A stretch of DNA of 64,000 nt from G963663495 sp963663495 (lineage in GTDB: Bacteria; Bacteroidota; Rhodothermia; Rhodothermales; Bin80), in contig OY760427.1 in NCBI GenBank assembly GCA_963663495.1, forward strand, positions 2,294,001 to 2,358,000. Reading direction: 5' to 3'. Below the pieces are notes generated by a model that searched no databases, was not told the origin of the DNA, and worked only from the letters and a program-made list of their open reading frames with translations. The number at the start of each line of letters is the position of its first letter. Position 1 is the stretch's first letter. Positions 26,283 to 34,300 of this stretch are shown in pieces. Made by a program: the position numbers and the translations under genes.

Positions 26283-27824
26283 ATGACTCTATCCGCCGGT
26301 GTCCGGCAACTGTGTGCGCGGCTCGGGTTGAGCGAAGAATCAGGAGCACTCGCCATCGGGAGCACCGTGGTGCATGGCGGAGGCGGGGAATTAGTGAAAC
26401 TCAGTCCCATTGATGGGACTGAGTTGGCTCGGTTTCCCTCAGCTACTCCCAGCCAGGTAGCGCGCGGAATTGAAGCGGCAGCCGAAGCCTTTCGAACGTG
26501 GAGGACTGTGCCCGGACCCGCCAGAGGAGAGTTGGTACGCCGGTTCGCCGACGCACTGCGCAAGAACAAGGCGGATCTGGCGCAGATGATTACGCTTGAG
26601 GTAGGAAAGACCACCTCCGAGGCAGAAGGGGAGGTGCAGGAAATGATTGATATCTGCGAGTTTGCTGTCGGGCTTAGTCGACAGTTGTATGGCCTCACCA
26701 TTCAAAGCGAACGACCTGAGCACCGCCTGATGGAACAGTGGCACCCGCTGGGGCCAGTCGGCGTGATTTCCGCCTTTAATTTTCCGGTAGCAGTGTGGAG
26801 CTGGAACGCAGCGCTAGCCTTAGTATGCGGAGATCCGGTAGTTTGGAAACCGTCCGAAAAAGCACCGCTATCCGCGTTGGCATGCCATGCGGTTTTACAA
26901 AGCGTGGTAGAAAATTATGACTATGCCCCGAACGCCCTGAGTATGGTAGCCATTGGTGGCGCTGATGCCGGGGGAGTTCTTGCGGCATCAAGAGTATTGC
27001 CGTTGGTTTCGGCTACAGGCTCGGTACCGATGGGGCGCGCTGTGGCTAAGCAGGTGGCAGGAAGACTTGGCCGCAGTTTGTTGGAACTTGGCGGCAATAA
27101 CGGGCTCATTGTAACACCTAGTGCAGACTTGGAGTTGGCGCTAAAGGCCATTACGTTCGCCGCCGTCGGGACAGCAGGCCAACGATGTACATCGCTGCGC
27201 CGCCTTATTGTACATGAGTCAATTAAGGATGTTCTGGTAGCAAGACTCAAGCGGACCTATGCGTCGCTGACGATTGGCGATCCGCAAGCGCCCGGGGTGC
27301 TGTTGGGACCGCTGATTGATGATATGGCGGTACAGGCTATGACTAGGGCTCTGGATGTTGCACGGAACGAAGGCGGCATTGTATTCGGCGGCCTGCCGAT
27401 CACAGACGAAGTGCCGGAAGGGGGGCATTATGTTGCACCCGCACTGGTCGAAATCAACCCTACAGCAGCTGTGATTCGTGAGGAGACCTTTGCACCGATA
27501 CTGTACGTGATGCCCTACACAGACCTCAACGAGGCCATCGCGGTGCATAACGCGGTGCCTCAGGGATTATCGAGTGCCATTTTTACCACCGATGTCAGAG
27601 AGGCGGAGCTTTTCTGCGGCCCCTCAGGGAGTGACTGCGGAATCGTTAACGTTAACATTGGCACCAGTGGAGCAGAGATCGGCGGGGCCTTCGGAGGAGA
27701 GAAGGATTCCGGGGGAGGCCGCGAAAGCGGAACGGACGCGTGGAAGAACTATATGCGGAGGGTAACAAATACGATCAATTACGGTACCGCGCTGCCACTG
27801 GCTCAGGGTGTCCGGTTTGAATAA
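26283..27824 (+). CDS. Aldehyde dehydrogenase, ALDH7-type (aminoadipate semialdehyde dehydrogenase)
   Basis: NAD-dependent oxidation of an aldehyde to a carboxylate. The 513-residue protein has A-F-N-F-P-V-A-V-W (cofactor site), the catalytic Glu block S-L-L-E-L-G-G-N-N and the catalytic Cys in G-T-A-G-Q-R-C-T-S-L-R-R. The end (S-G-G-G-R-E-S-G-T-D-A-W-K-N-Y-M-R-R and T-I-N-Y) is typical of the ALDH7A1/AmaB group, which oxidises alpha-aminoadipic semialdehyde in lysine catabolism. The ATG at 26283 gives a four-base gap to rpsA. The next gene is an aminotransferase seven bases on, so a lysine/aminoadipate step pair is a reasonable inference. Confidence 0.9.
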   Translation: MTLSAGVRQLCARLGLSEESGALAIGSTVVHGGGGELVKLSPIDGTELARFPSATPSQVARGIEAAAEAFRTWRTVPGPARGELVRRFADALRKNKADLAQMITLEVGKTTSEAEGEVQEMIDICEFAVGLSRQLYGLTIQSERPEHRLMEQWHPLGPVGVISAFNFPVAVWSWNAALALVCGDPVVWKPSEKAPLSALACHAVLQSVVENYDYAPNALSMVAIGGADAGGVLAASRVLPLVSATGSVPMGRAVAKQVAGRLGRSLLELGGNNGLIVTPSADLELALKAITFAAVGTAGQRCTSLRRLIVHESIKDVLVARLKRTYASLTIGDPQAPGVLLGPLIDDMAVQAMTRALDVARNEGGIVFGGLPITDEVPEGGHYVAPALVEINPTAAVIREETFAPILYVMPYTDLNEAIAVHNAVPQGLSSAIFTTDVREAELFCGPSGSDCGIVNVNIGTSGAEIGGAFGGEKDSGGGRESGTDAWKNYMRRVTNTINYGTALPLAQGVRFE

Positions 27825-27831
27825 CAAGGCC

Positions 27832-29016
27832 ATGGCTCAAGATTCATCAAGCGTCCTGGCACAGCGTGTCCGGGTCGTGCCGCCAAGCGGCATTCGCCGC
27901 TTCTTTGAGATTGCTGCCACGATTCCGGATGTGGTTTCGTTGGGCATTGGTGAGCCGGACTTTGTAACACCCGAAACGATCATTGATGCTGCGGTAAAAT
28001 CATTGGCCGAGGGCCGGACGGGATACACATCAAATGCGGGACTCCTTCCACTTCGCCAGCGGATCAGCGCCTCCTTACAGCGCCGCTACGATCTGCACTA
28101 TGGTCATTCAGAAATACTTATAACCGTAGGAGTTAGCGAGGCCGTGCAGCTGGCAATGCTTGCCATTTTGGAAGACGGCGACGAGATCCTCATTCCGGAA
28201 CCATGCTTCGTGTCGTACGGCCCCGCCGCTATTTTCGCTGGCGCCAGCGTCGTTTACGTTCCGACCATCGCTGCAGACCACTTTGAGGTGAGTGCGCAAG
28301 CCATTAAGGACAGGATCACTCCGCGCTCAAAGATGCTGTTCCTTTCCTACCCGAGCAATCCTACAGGCGCCGTAATGCGAAGGGAGACACTGGAAGAGAT
28401 CGCCGAGGTAGTAATCGAACACGATCTTGTAGTCCTGTCAGACGAAATTTATGACCAGTTGATTTATGGAGACGCTTGCGAAAAGGGACATGTATGCGTG
28501 CCTTCTATCCCTGGGCTACGCGACAGAACCATCCTCCTGGGCGGCTTTTCGAAGGCCTACGCCATGACGGGATGGAGGGTTGGCTATGCCTGTGCTCCAC
28601 CCGGGATTTATGGGGCTATGTATAAGATTCACCAGTACTTGGTAATGAGCGCGCCGACCATGGCCCAATACGGAGCAATTGCAGCGCTGGAATCGTGTGG
28701 CGAGGATGTAGAACGCATGCGACGCAGTTACGATGTGCGGAGGCGTACTATCGTAGATGGTCTTCGCGGTGCAGGACTACCAACGTTTGAACCGGAAGGC
28801 GCCTTTTACTGCTTCCCCGACATTAGCAGTAGTGGGCTGACCTCGGAGGAATTTGCGCAAGAATTGCTTCAGCAGGAGCGTGTCGCCGTCGTACCCGGTG
28901 ATGCCTTTGGACCAAGCGGCGCAGGTCATGTCCGGTGTTCGTATGCCACTTCTCTGGAGAAGGTGGAGTCCGCGGTGGAACGTATTGCGCGGTTTATGGC
29001 ATCCAGGTGCGCATGA
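27832..29016 (+). CDS. PLP-dependent class I/II aminotransferase
   Basis: A fold-type I aminotransferase of 394 residues. Landmarks are L-G-I-G-E-P-D-F-V-T-P at the N-terminus, Y-T-S-N-A-G-L-L-P-L-R (substrate loop), Y-P-S-N-P-T-G-A-V, S-D-E-I-Y-D-Q-L-I-Y (Asp contacting the PLP ring) and the Schiff-base lysine in G-G-F-S-K-A-Y-A-M-T-G-W-R-V-G. These match the AspC/PatA subgroup (aspartate, aromatic or other substrates). The ATG at 27832 is preferred over a GTG at 27808. Its stop overlaps the start of the next gene (ATGA at 29013-29016). Its position behind ALDH7 makes a role with 2-aminoadipate or lysine plausible but unproven. Confidence 0.92.
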   Translation: MAQDSSSVLAQRVRVVPPSGIRRFFEIAATIPDVVSLGIGEPDFVTPETIIDAAVKSLAEGRTGYTSNAGLLPLRQRISASLQRRYDLHYGHSEILITVGVSEAVQLAMLAILEDGDEILIPEPCFVSYGPAAIFAGASVVYVPTIAADHFEVSAQAIKDRITPRSKMLFLSYPSNPTGAVMRRETLEEIAEVVIEHDLVVLSDEIYDQLIYGDACEKGHVCVPSIPGLRDRTILLGGFSKAYAMTGWRVGYACAPPGIYGAMYKIHQYLVMSAPTMAQYGAIAALESCGEDVERMRRSYDVRRRTIVDGLRGAGLPTFEPEGAFYCFPDISSSGLTSEEFAQELLQQERVAVVPGDAFGPSGAGHVRCSYATSLEKVESAVERIARFMASRCA

Positions 29017-29360
29017 AGGTTGGCGTGACAGCGGTGCTGGCCGTTGTGTTGCATGTAGTCCTGGGATGGGCATGGACGCCGTTGGCTGGATTGACAGCAG
29101 GCCTGTGGCAGGGTAAAGGTGGCTGGTGGGTCGGGGGAGCGGCAGTCGGTGCCAGCTGGCTATGCCTGGTGGGTTATTCCGCCCTCGTGGCACCGGAGCC
29201 TACCATGCGATTGGCGACAATCCTGGGTAGTATGGCAGGCGAAATACCCAATCTCCTGGTTCTTGCCTCCACAGTCGCCATTGGGGTATTGTTAGGAACC
29301 ACAGCAGGGGGCTTGGGTACCCGGATTCGCCTGTTGCTGGATTATAAACGGACGCGATGA
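29013..29360 (+). CDS. Small integral membrane protein, function unknown
   Basis: A 115-residue protein, largely hydrophobic, with about three to four predicted membrane segments (residues about 3-26, 31-52 and 74-98). It ends with a basic tail, R-I-R-L-L-L-D-Y-K-R-T-R, probably cytoplasmic. I recognise no family motif. It overlaps the aminotransferase stop by 4 bp and the prfB start by 4 bp (ATGA at both ends), so it is almost certainly translated as part of this operon. Confidence 0.8.
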   Translation: MKVGVTAVLAVVLHVVLGWAWTPLAGLTAGLWQGKGGWWVGGAAVGASWLCLVGYSALVAPEPTMRLATILGSMAGEIPNLLVLASTVAIGVLLGTTAGGLGTRIRLLLDYKRTR

Positions 29361-30464
29361 CCAAGGAAGAAATTATGCAGTTGGTGGGGCGTGTCGGTGC
29401 GCTCGGAGGCTATCTTTGACCTTGATCAAAGACGAGATCACATTAGTAGTCTTGAACAGGAGCGCTTGAAGCCTGGTTATTGGGACAAACCGGATCAGGC
29501 TCGCCAAACGGAGAAAGCCATTGCCGGCGAACAGGTGTGGCTGAAGGACTTTTCGAGACTGAAGTCTCTATCTGATGATGTGGAAACGCTGGTCGAACTG
29601 GCCGAGGAAGAAGGAGAAGATCTGCAGGAGGAGATTGAGGAGGTCTCCGGCCAGCTCCAGCATGCGCTGGAAAGCCTTGAAATGCGGAGTATGTTGTCAG
29701 GCGAAGATGATCATCGCAACGCTATCATTACAATAAACTCCGGGGCGGGCGGCACAGAAAGTCAGGATTGGGCTGAAATGCTCCTTCGAATGTACACACG
29801 GTGGGCGATGAGGCGCGGCTTTGACGCAGTACTCCTTAGCCATCAGGAGGGTGATGTGGCAGGGATAAAGAGTGCCTCCCTGCAGGTAAAGGGACCTTTT
29901 GCTTACGGGTATTTACGTCCGGAATCGGGAGTCCACAGGCTGGTGCGCATTTCCCCCTTTGATTCCAGTGGTAGGCGCCATACCAGCTTTGCAAGCGTGT
30001 TTGCCTATCCGGAAATTGACGACACTATCAACATCAGCGTCCAACCGGCGGATATAGAGCTGCAGACATTCCGGTCCGGCGGTAAGGGAGGGCAAAACGT
30101 AAATAAGCTGGACACAGGCGTGAGACTGGTCTGGTCGGGGGTACTGTCCGACGGTACCAGTCCGCGCGTGGCAGCAGAATGCACGGAGGAGCGCAGCCAG
30201 CACCAGAATCGTGATAGGGCACTGAAAATGCTTAAGGGACGGATTTACCAACTGGAAAAAGAAATACAGGAGGCGGAGAAAAATCGCCGGGAAGCAACAA
30301 AAAAGAAAATTGAATGGGGCAGTCAGATCCGGTCTTATGTGTTTCAACCCTATACGATGGTTAACGACCACAGGTCTGACATGAAAGTCGGGAATGTGCA
30401 GGCGGTCATGGACGGAGCGATTGATCCATTCATGAAGGCCTACCTTTTGGGGAATGCTCAATGA
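29357..30464 (+). CDS. prfB: Peptide chain release factor 2, with +1 programmed frameshift
   Basis: RF2 recognises UGA and UAA stops and triggers peptide release. It is encoded in two frames: 20 codons from ATG 29357 to an in-frame TGA at 29417-29419, then the main frame from 29418 to 30464, giving about 368 residues (E. coli RF2 has 365). The slip site is C-T-T-T-G-A-C with an upstream GGAGG, the classical RF2 autoregulation signal. Downstream motifs are SPF (about residue 198, stop-codon recognition) and G-G-K-G-G-Q (GGQ at about 244, catalysis). The start codon overlaps the stop of the preceding membrane-protein gene. Annotators that ignore the frameshift would start this gene at about 29391 or later. 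Confidence 0.97.
29405..29420 (+). promoter_or_regulatory. RF2 programmed +1 frameshift site
   Basis: An internal Shine-Dalgarno-like GGAGG (29405-29409) precedes TAT CTT TGA C (29411-29420). When RF2 is scarce, the ribosome pauses at TGA; the tRNA on CTT slips one base to TTT, and translation resumes at GAC (29418). Spacing between GGAGG and CTT is 4 nt, close to the 3 nt of E. coli. Confidence 0.95.
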
Positions 30465-30656
30465 CTGTCCTTAGCGTGCGAGGCTTATCATGCGTAAACC
30501 GGCGCGTCTCCAACGCTCGCTACGCTTCTGGTGCACTCGAGAAACTGCCAGGCAAAACGGCAGGTTACGGCATGACCGACGTTTCCGTGCCAAACGCCTA
30601 ATGTCAGCCTGATTGGGCGCCGGACCCTACCACCGTTTTTTGCGGAAAGGGGTAGC

Positions 30657-32318
30657 ATGCCCGCAGGAGCACAACAATCCCCTCACGGACCCGTGATACA
30701 AACCAAAGCCCGCCGGATACATGTTGACTTCCTAGTGGTAGGCAGTGGGATTGCGGGGCTGTGGTATGCCACGCAGGCCGCCAGGTATGGTACCGTCGCG
30801 GTGGTCACAAAGAAAGCACGGGCGGAGTCCAATACGAACTACGCTCAGGGCGGGATTGCCAGTGTCACGAGCGCTTCTGACTCCATTTGTAGTCATGTGG
30901 AAGACACCATTGAGGCCGGCGCAGGACTGTGTGACCGGGAGGTGGTAGAACTTGTCGTTAAGGAGGGCCCGGCGCGTGTCAGGAATCTCATGGATCTAGG
31001 AGCTAACTTTACGCGCCGCGGGGGTGAACTGCACCTGGGTCGCGAGGGCGGTCATTCTGCCGCCAGGATTGTGCATGCCCGGGATACGACGGGTAGAGAG
31101 GTGGAAAGGGCGCTTCTGTCAGCGATCGCCGACCATCCCTCCATCACGGTATACGACTATCATTTTGCTGTTGACCTAATCACAGAACACCATCTGGGAC
31201 ACGTGGTGACGCGCTTGCGGCCCAGCATCCACTGCTTTGGTGCCTATGTCTACGACGAAGCCGAGGATCGGGTTGATACGTTTCTGGCGAAGACGACAAT
31301 GCTGGCAACCGGCGGATCTGGAGCAGTCTATCTGCACACGACCAATCCCTCCATTGCTACGGGTGACGGAGTGGCAATGGCCTACCGGGCAAAGGCAAGG
31401 ATCCGGAACATGGAGTTTGTGCAGTTTCATCCTACAGCCTTGTATCCGGGTGCGGTGCCTGAAAGCCAAAGGACGGATGGCATGTTTCTGATCTCTGAAG
31501 CGTTGCGCGGCGATGGCGCTACGCTGCACAATCAGGATGGAATCCGCTTTATGCCTTCCTATCATGACTGCGCCGAGCTTGCTCCGCGCGACATCGTAGC
31601 ACGCGCGATTGACGAACAGTTAAAGCAGCGCGGTGAACAGTTTGTACTGCTGGACATTTCCCGCAAGTCAGCGCACGATATCAGAGAGTCGTTTCCACAT
31701 ATCTATGAGGAATGCCGGCGCTGCGGGATTGATATCACCGCGGAAGCGATTCCAGTGGTTCCCTCCGCCCATTATCAGTGCGGGGGTGTTCAAACGGACA
31801 CATGGGGCAGAACGAGCATAAGCGGTCTGCTCGCTGCAGGAGAAGTAGCGAGCACCGGCTTACATGGAGCCAACCGGCTAGCGAGCAACTCTCTCCTGGA
31901 GGCTCTAGTTTTCAGTCACCGTGCCAAAGAGGCTGCGCGCGAGATGGTCGCTTCATCGGAATGGAACAAAATGGTCCCCGATTGGGACACATCGGGCACT
32001 CAAGGGCACAAGGAGTGGGTGTTGGTTTCGCATAACCGCGATGAACTGCGCCGCGTAATGTGGGACTACGTAGGCATTGTTCGTTCCACGCTTCGTCTGG
32101 AGCGCGCGCTGCGGCGCACGAAGCTGTTGTATAAGGAGGTGGAGAACTTCTATTCCCGAACCCGGGTGTCAAGCTCCTTATGCGAGGTCCGCAACATGAT
32201 TGCGGTCGCATACCTGATAATTCGGAGTGCGATGATGCGGAGAGAAAGCCGGGGGCTGCACTACATGGTCGATTATCCCCAGCTGTCCGAGCTGGAACGA
32301 CGCCCCACAGTAGTTTAG
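30657..32318 (+). CDS. nadB: L-aspartate oxidase
   Basis: An FAD-dependent enzyme that converts L-aspartate to iminoaspartate, the first step of de novo NAD synthesis. The 553-residue protein has a dinucleotide-binding V-V-G-S-G-I-A-G-L (after a roughly 25-residue N-terminal extension), N-Y-A-Q-G-G-I-A-S-V, H-A-R-D-T-T-G-R-E-V (catalytic region), Q-F-H-P-T-A-L-Y and S-A-H-Y-Q-C-G-G-V. The C-terminal helical domain resembles succinate dehydrogenase flavoproteins, but the N-terminal half is NadB-like. nadA and nadC are not in this window. It is separated from prfB by 190 bp and followed by a terminator-like hairpin. Confidence 0.95.
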   Translation: MPAGAQQSPHGPVIQTKARRIHVDFLVVGSGIAGLWYATQAARYGTVAVVTKKARAESNTNYAQGGIASVTSASDSICSHVEDTIEAGAGLCDREVVELVVKEGPARVRNLMDLGANFTRRGGELHLGREGGHSAARIVHARDTTGREVERALLSAIADHPSITVYDYHFAVDLITEHHLGHVVTRLRPSIHCFGAYVYDEAEDRVDTFLAKTTMLATGGSGAVYLHTTNPSIATGDGVAMAYRAKARIRNMEFVQFHPTALYPGAVPESQRTDGMFLISEALRGDGATLHNQDGIRFMPSYHDCAELAPRDIVARAIDEQLKQRGEQFVLLDISRKSAHDIRESFPHIYEECRRCGIDITAEAIPVVPSAHYQCGGVQTDTWGRTSISGLLAAGEVASTGLHGANRLASNSLLEALVFSHRAKEAAREMVASSEWNKMVPDWDTSGTQGHKEWVLVSHNRDELRRVMWDYVGIVRSTLRLERALRRTKLLYKEVENFYSRTRVSSSLCEVRNMIAVAYLIIRSAMMRRESRGLHYMVDYPQLSELERRPTVV

Positions 32319-32413
32319 CGGAACCCATTTTGTGGTGCCTCGTACCACCGGCGCTTGAGTTTTTCGGCTGGCGAACGGGGAGCATCATGCATCTCGAAGT
32401 GCGGCAAACGGAA

Positions 32414-32440
32414 GGGGGGCCCTCAAAGCCACCCTTTTTT
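32414..32440 (+). terminator. Probable rho-independent terminator after nadB
   Basis: GGGGGGC (32414-32420) pairs with GCCACCC (32428-32434), with one mismatch, around a 7-nt loop and is followed directly by six T residues. It lies 96 bp after the nadB stop and 85 bp before rimP, so it would separate nadB from the rimP-nusA-infB operon. Confidence 0.6.
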
Positions 32441-32524
32441 ATTGCTTTGACTGCGCCCGTAACGCCTCGCCGGGACCGGGCGTTTTGCATTTGCAACAAG
32501 CATCATACTTCGTCAATATTGCCC

Positions 32525-32956
32525 ATGCCGGGGAGCAGGCTACATGTTATAATTGAGCAAACCGTGGCTGATGGTCCGTGCTATATTCTTGACATACACA
32601 TTCGAGGCTCGGACAGGTCGCCGATTCTTGATGTCGTGCTAGATAGTGATACCGGACCCACCGCAGATGTGCTCGCAGCGGTGAGCAGAGAGATCCGCTT
32701 TGCGGTGGACATTGAGATCTCCACACCATACACGCTGAATGTGTCGTCGCCTGGTGCGGATCGACCGCTTGTATTGCCACGCCAGTTTCGTAAGCACATT
32801 GGACGCACGCTCCGCGTTTCTCTCGGCAATGAGGAGGACCCGCAACTGGAAGTCGGCAGGCTGGAAGCGGCCAACGAGGAGGGGATTGAATTGGGAGGCG
32901 TGGGGTATGTCCCGTATTCAAGTATCTGCTCGGCCAAGGTGAACCTCCCCTGGTAA
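32525..32956 (+). CDS. rimP: Ribosome maturation factor RimP
   Basis: Needed for 30S subunit maturation. The 143-residue protein has the RimP N-terminal alpha/beta domain (V-I-I-E-Q-T-V, then an acidic strand region L-D-V-V-L-D-S-D-T-G), the conserved Y-T-L-N-V-S-S-P-G-A-D-R-P-L hinge, and a small SH3-like C-terminal barrel. The ATG at 32525 is chosen because upstream in-frame sequence is unrelated. It is the first gene of the classical rimP-nusA-infB cluster, 30 bp before nusA. The N-terminal part is slightly short for the family. Confidence 0.9.
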   Translation: MPGSRLHVIIEQTVADGPCYILDIHIRGSDRSPILDVVLDSDTGPTADVLAAVSREIRFAVDIEISTPYTLNVSSPGADRPLVLPRQFRKHIGRTLRVSLGNEEDPQLEVGRLEAANEEGIELGGVGYVPYSSICSAKVNLPW

Positions 32957-32986
32957 ACGGAAAGTAAGCCGAAAACCCTCAAATCC

Positions 32987-34270
32987 ATGCAGAGTACGGA
33001 TCTGGTTTCATCATTCGCGCAGATTGCGCGTGAGAAGGACATTGATCGGGATACCCTTCAGCTGATTCTGGAGGATGTTATCCGTGCAATGATTCGCAAG
33101 CGCTACGGGTCGGATGAGGCGTTCATCATCATCCTGAACCCGGACAAGGGTGACGTCGAGATCATTCATGACCGGGAGGTAGTGGACGATTATGACGTTG
33201 AGGATCCGGTCACGCAGATTGAGCTTTCAGAGGCTATCAAGATTGATGAGGACTACGAAGCTGGCGATGATGTCGGCGAGTTAATAAATCTGTCTCACTT
33301 CGGGCGCCGCGCCGTATTGACGGCCCGCCAGACATTCCGACAGCGCATTCGTGACATTGAAAAAGAAAATATCTTTGACGAATACTCGGATCTGATCGGA
33401 GAGCTCGTGGTCGGTGAGATATACCAGGTCCGACGAAGGGAGGTGCTGGTATTCCATAACCGTGTTGAATTGGTAATGCCGAGGGATGAGCAAATCTACC
33501 GCGATCGGTATCGGAAGGGGGATATGCTGCGAGCAGTCGTCAAGGATGTGAGGCGGGATGCCGGCAGTAACCCTCAGGTTGTCATAAGCCGTGCGGATCC
33601 GGAACTCATGGAGCGGCTCTTTGAACTGGAAGTCCCGGAGATTGACGAAGGTATTGTGGAAATACGACGAATCCTGCGGGAGCCCGGAGACCGGGCCAAG
33701 GTAGCCGTGATAAGCCACGATGAGCGCATTGATCCCGTGGGAGCATGCGTGGGCCTGAAAGGCAACCGGATCCATGCCGTGGTGCGCGAGCTTAGCAATG
33801 AGAATATTGATGTGCTGGAATGGGCAGACGATCCGTACACGCTGATCAAGCGTGCACTGTCGCCTGCCAACCCGATTTCGGTGACGCTGAATGACGAACT
33901 GGACCCCCCGCGCGCAAAGGTCGTCGTGCGAGCTGACGAGGTCAGTCAGGCGATCGGTCGCGGTGGGATCAATATTCGACTTGCTTCAAGAATGGCGGGG
34001 TATGAAATTGACGTGTATCGTGAAATCCCGGCTGATGAAGAGGACATTGAGATCGGCGAATTTGCTGACGAGTTTAAGGAAGAGACTATTCAGAGACTGC
34101 GCGATATTGGCTGCGATTCGGCCAAGGCTGTGCTTGAACTTTCCAGGGATGAACTGGTCCGGCGCAGTAGGCTGGAGACCGAAGTAGCAGAACGGATGAT
34201 AGCGGCTATCCGATCTGAATTTGCGGTAGAGAATGAGCTGCACGACGAGCTGGAAGATGAAGCATATTAG
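32987..34270 (+). CDS. nusA: Transcription termination/antitermination protein NusA
   Basis: Binds RNA polymerase and nascent RNA to modulate pausing, termination and antitermination. The 427 residues comprise the N-terminal polymerase-binding domain (1-130), an S1 domain (about 140-200), and two KH domains with V-G-L-K-G-N-R-I and I-G-R-G-G-I-N-I-R-L-A-S. The acidic C-terminus has an HhH-like region, L-R-D-I-G-C-D-S-A-K-A-V-L. It lacks the two acidic repeats of enterobacterial NusA, as is usual outside gammaproteobacteria. Gene order rimP-nusA-infB is conserved. Confidence 0.96.
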   Translation: MQSTDLVSSFAQIAREKDIDRDTLQLILEDVIRAMIRKRYGSDEAFIIILNPDKGDVEIIHDREVVDDYDVEDPVTQIELSEAIKIDEDYEAGDDVGELINLSHFGRRAVLTARQTFRQRIRDIEKENIFDEYSDLIGELVVGEIYQVRRREVLVFHNRVELVMPRDEQIYRDRYRKGDMLRAVVKDVRRDAGSNPQVVISRADPELMERLFELEVPEIDEGIVEIRRILREPGDRAKVAVISHDERIDPVGACVGLKGNRIHAVVRELSNENIDVLEWADDPYTLIKRALSPANPISVTLNDELDPPRAKVVVRADEVSQAIGRGGINIRLASRMAGYEIDVYREIPADEEDIEIGEFADEFKEETIQRLRDIGCDSAKAVLELSRDELVRRSRLETEVAERMIAAIRSEFAVENELHDELEDEAY

Positions 34271-34300
34271 AGTATTCCAGCCAAGCCCCCAACGGGATTG

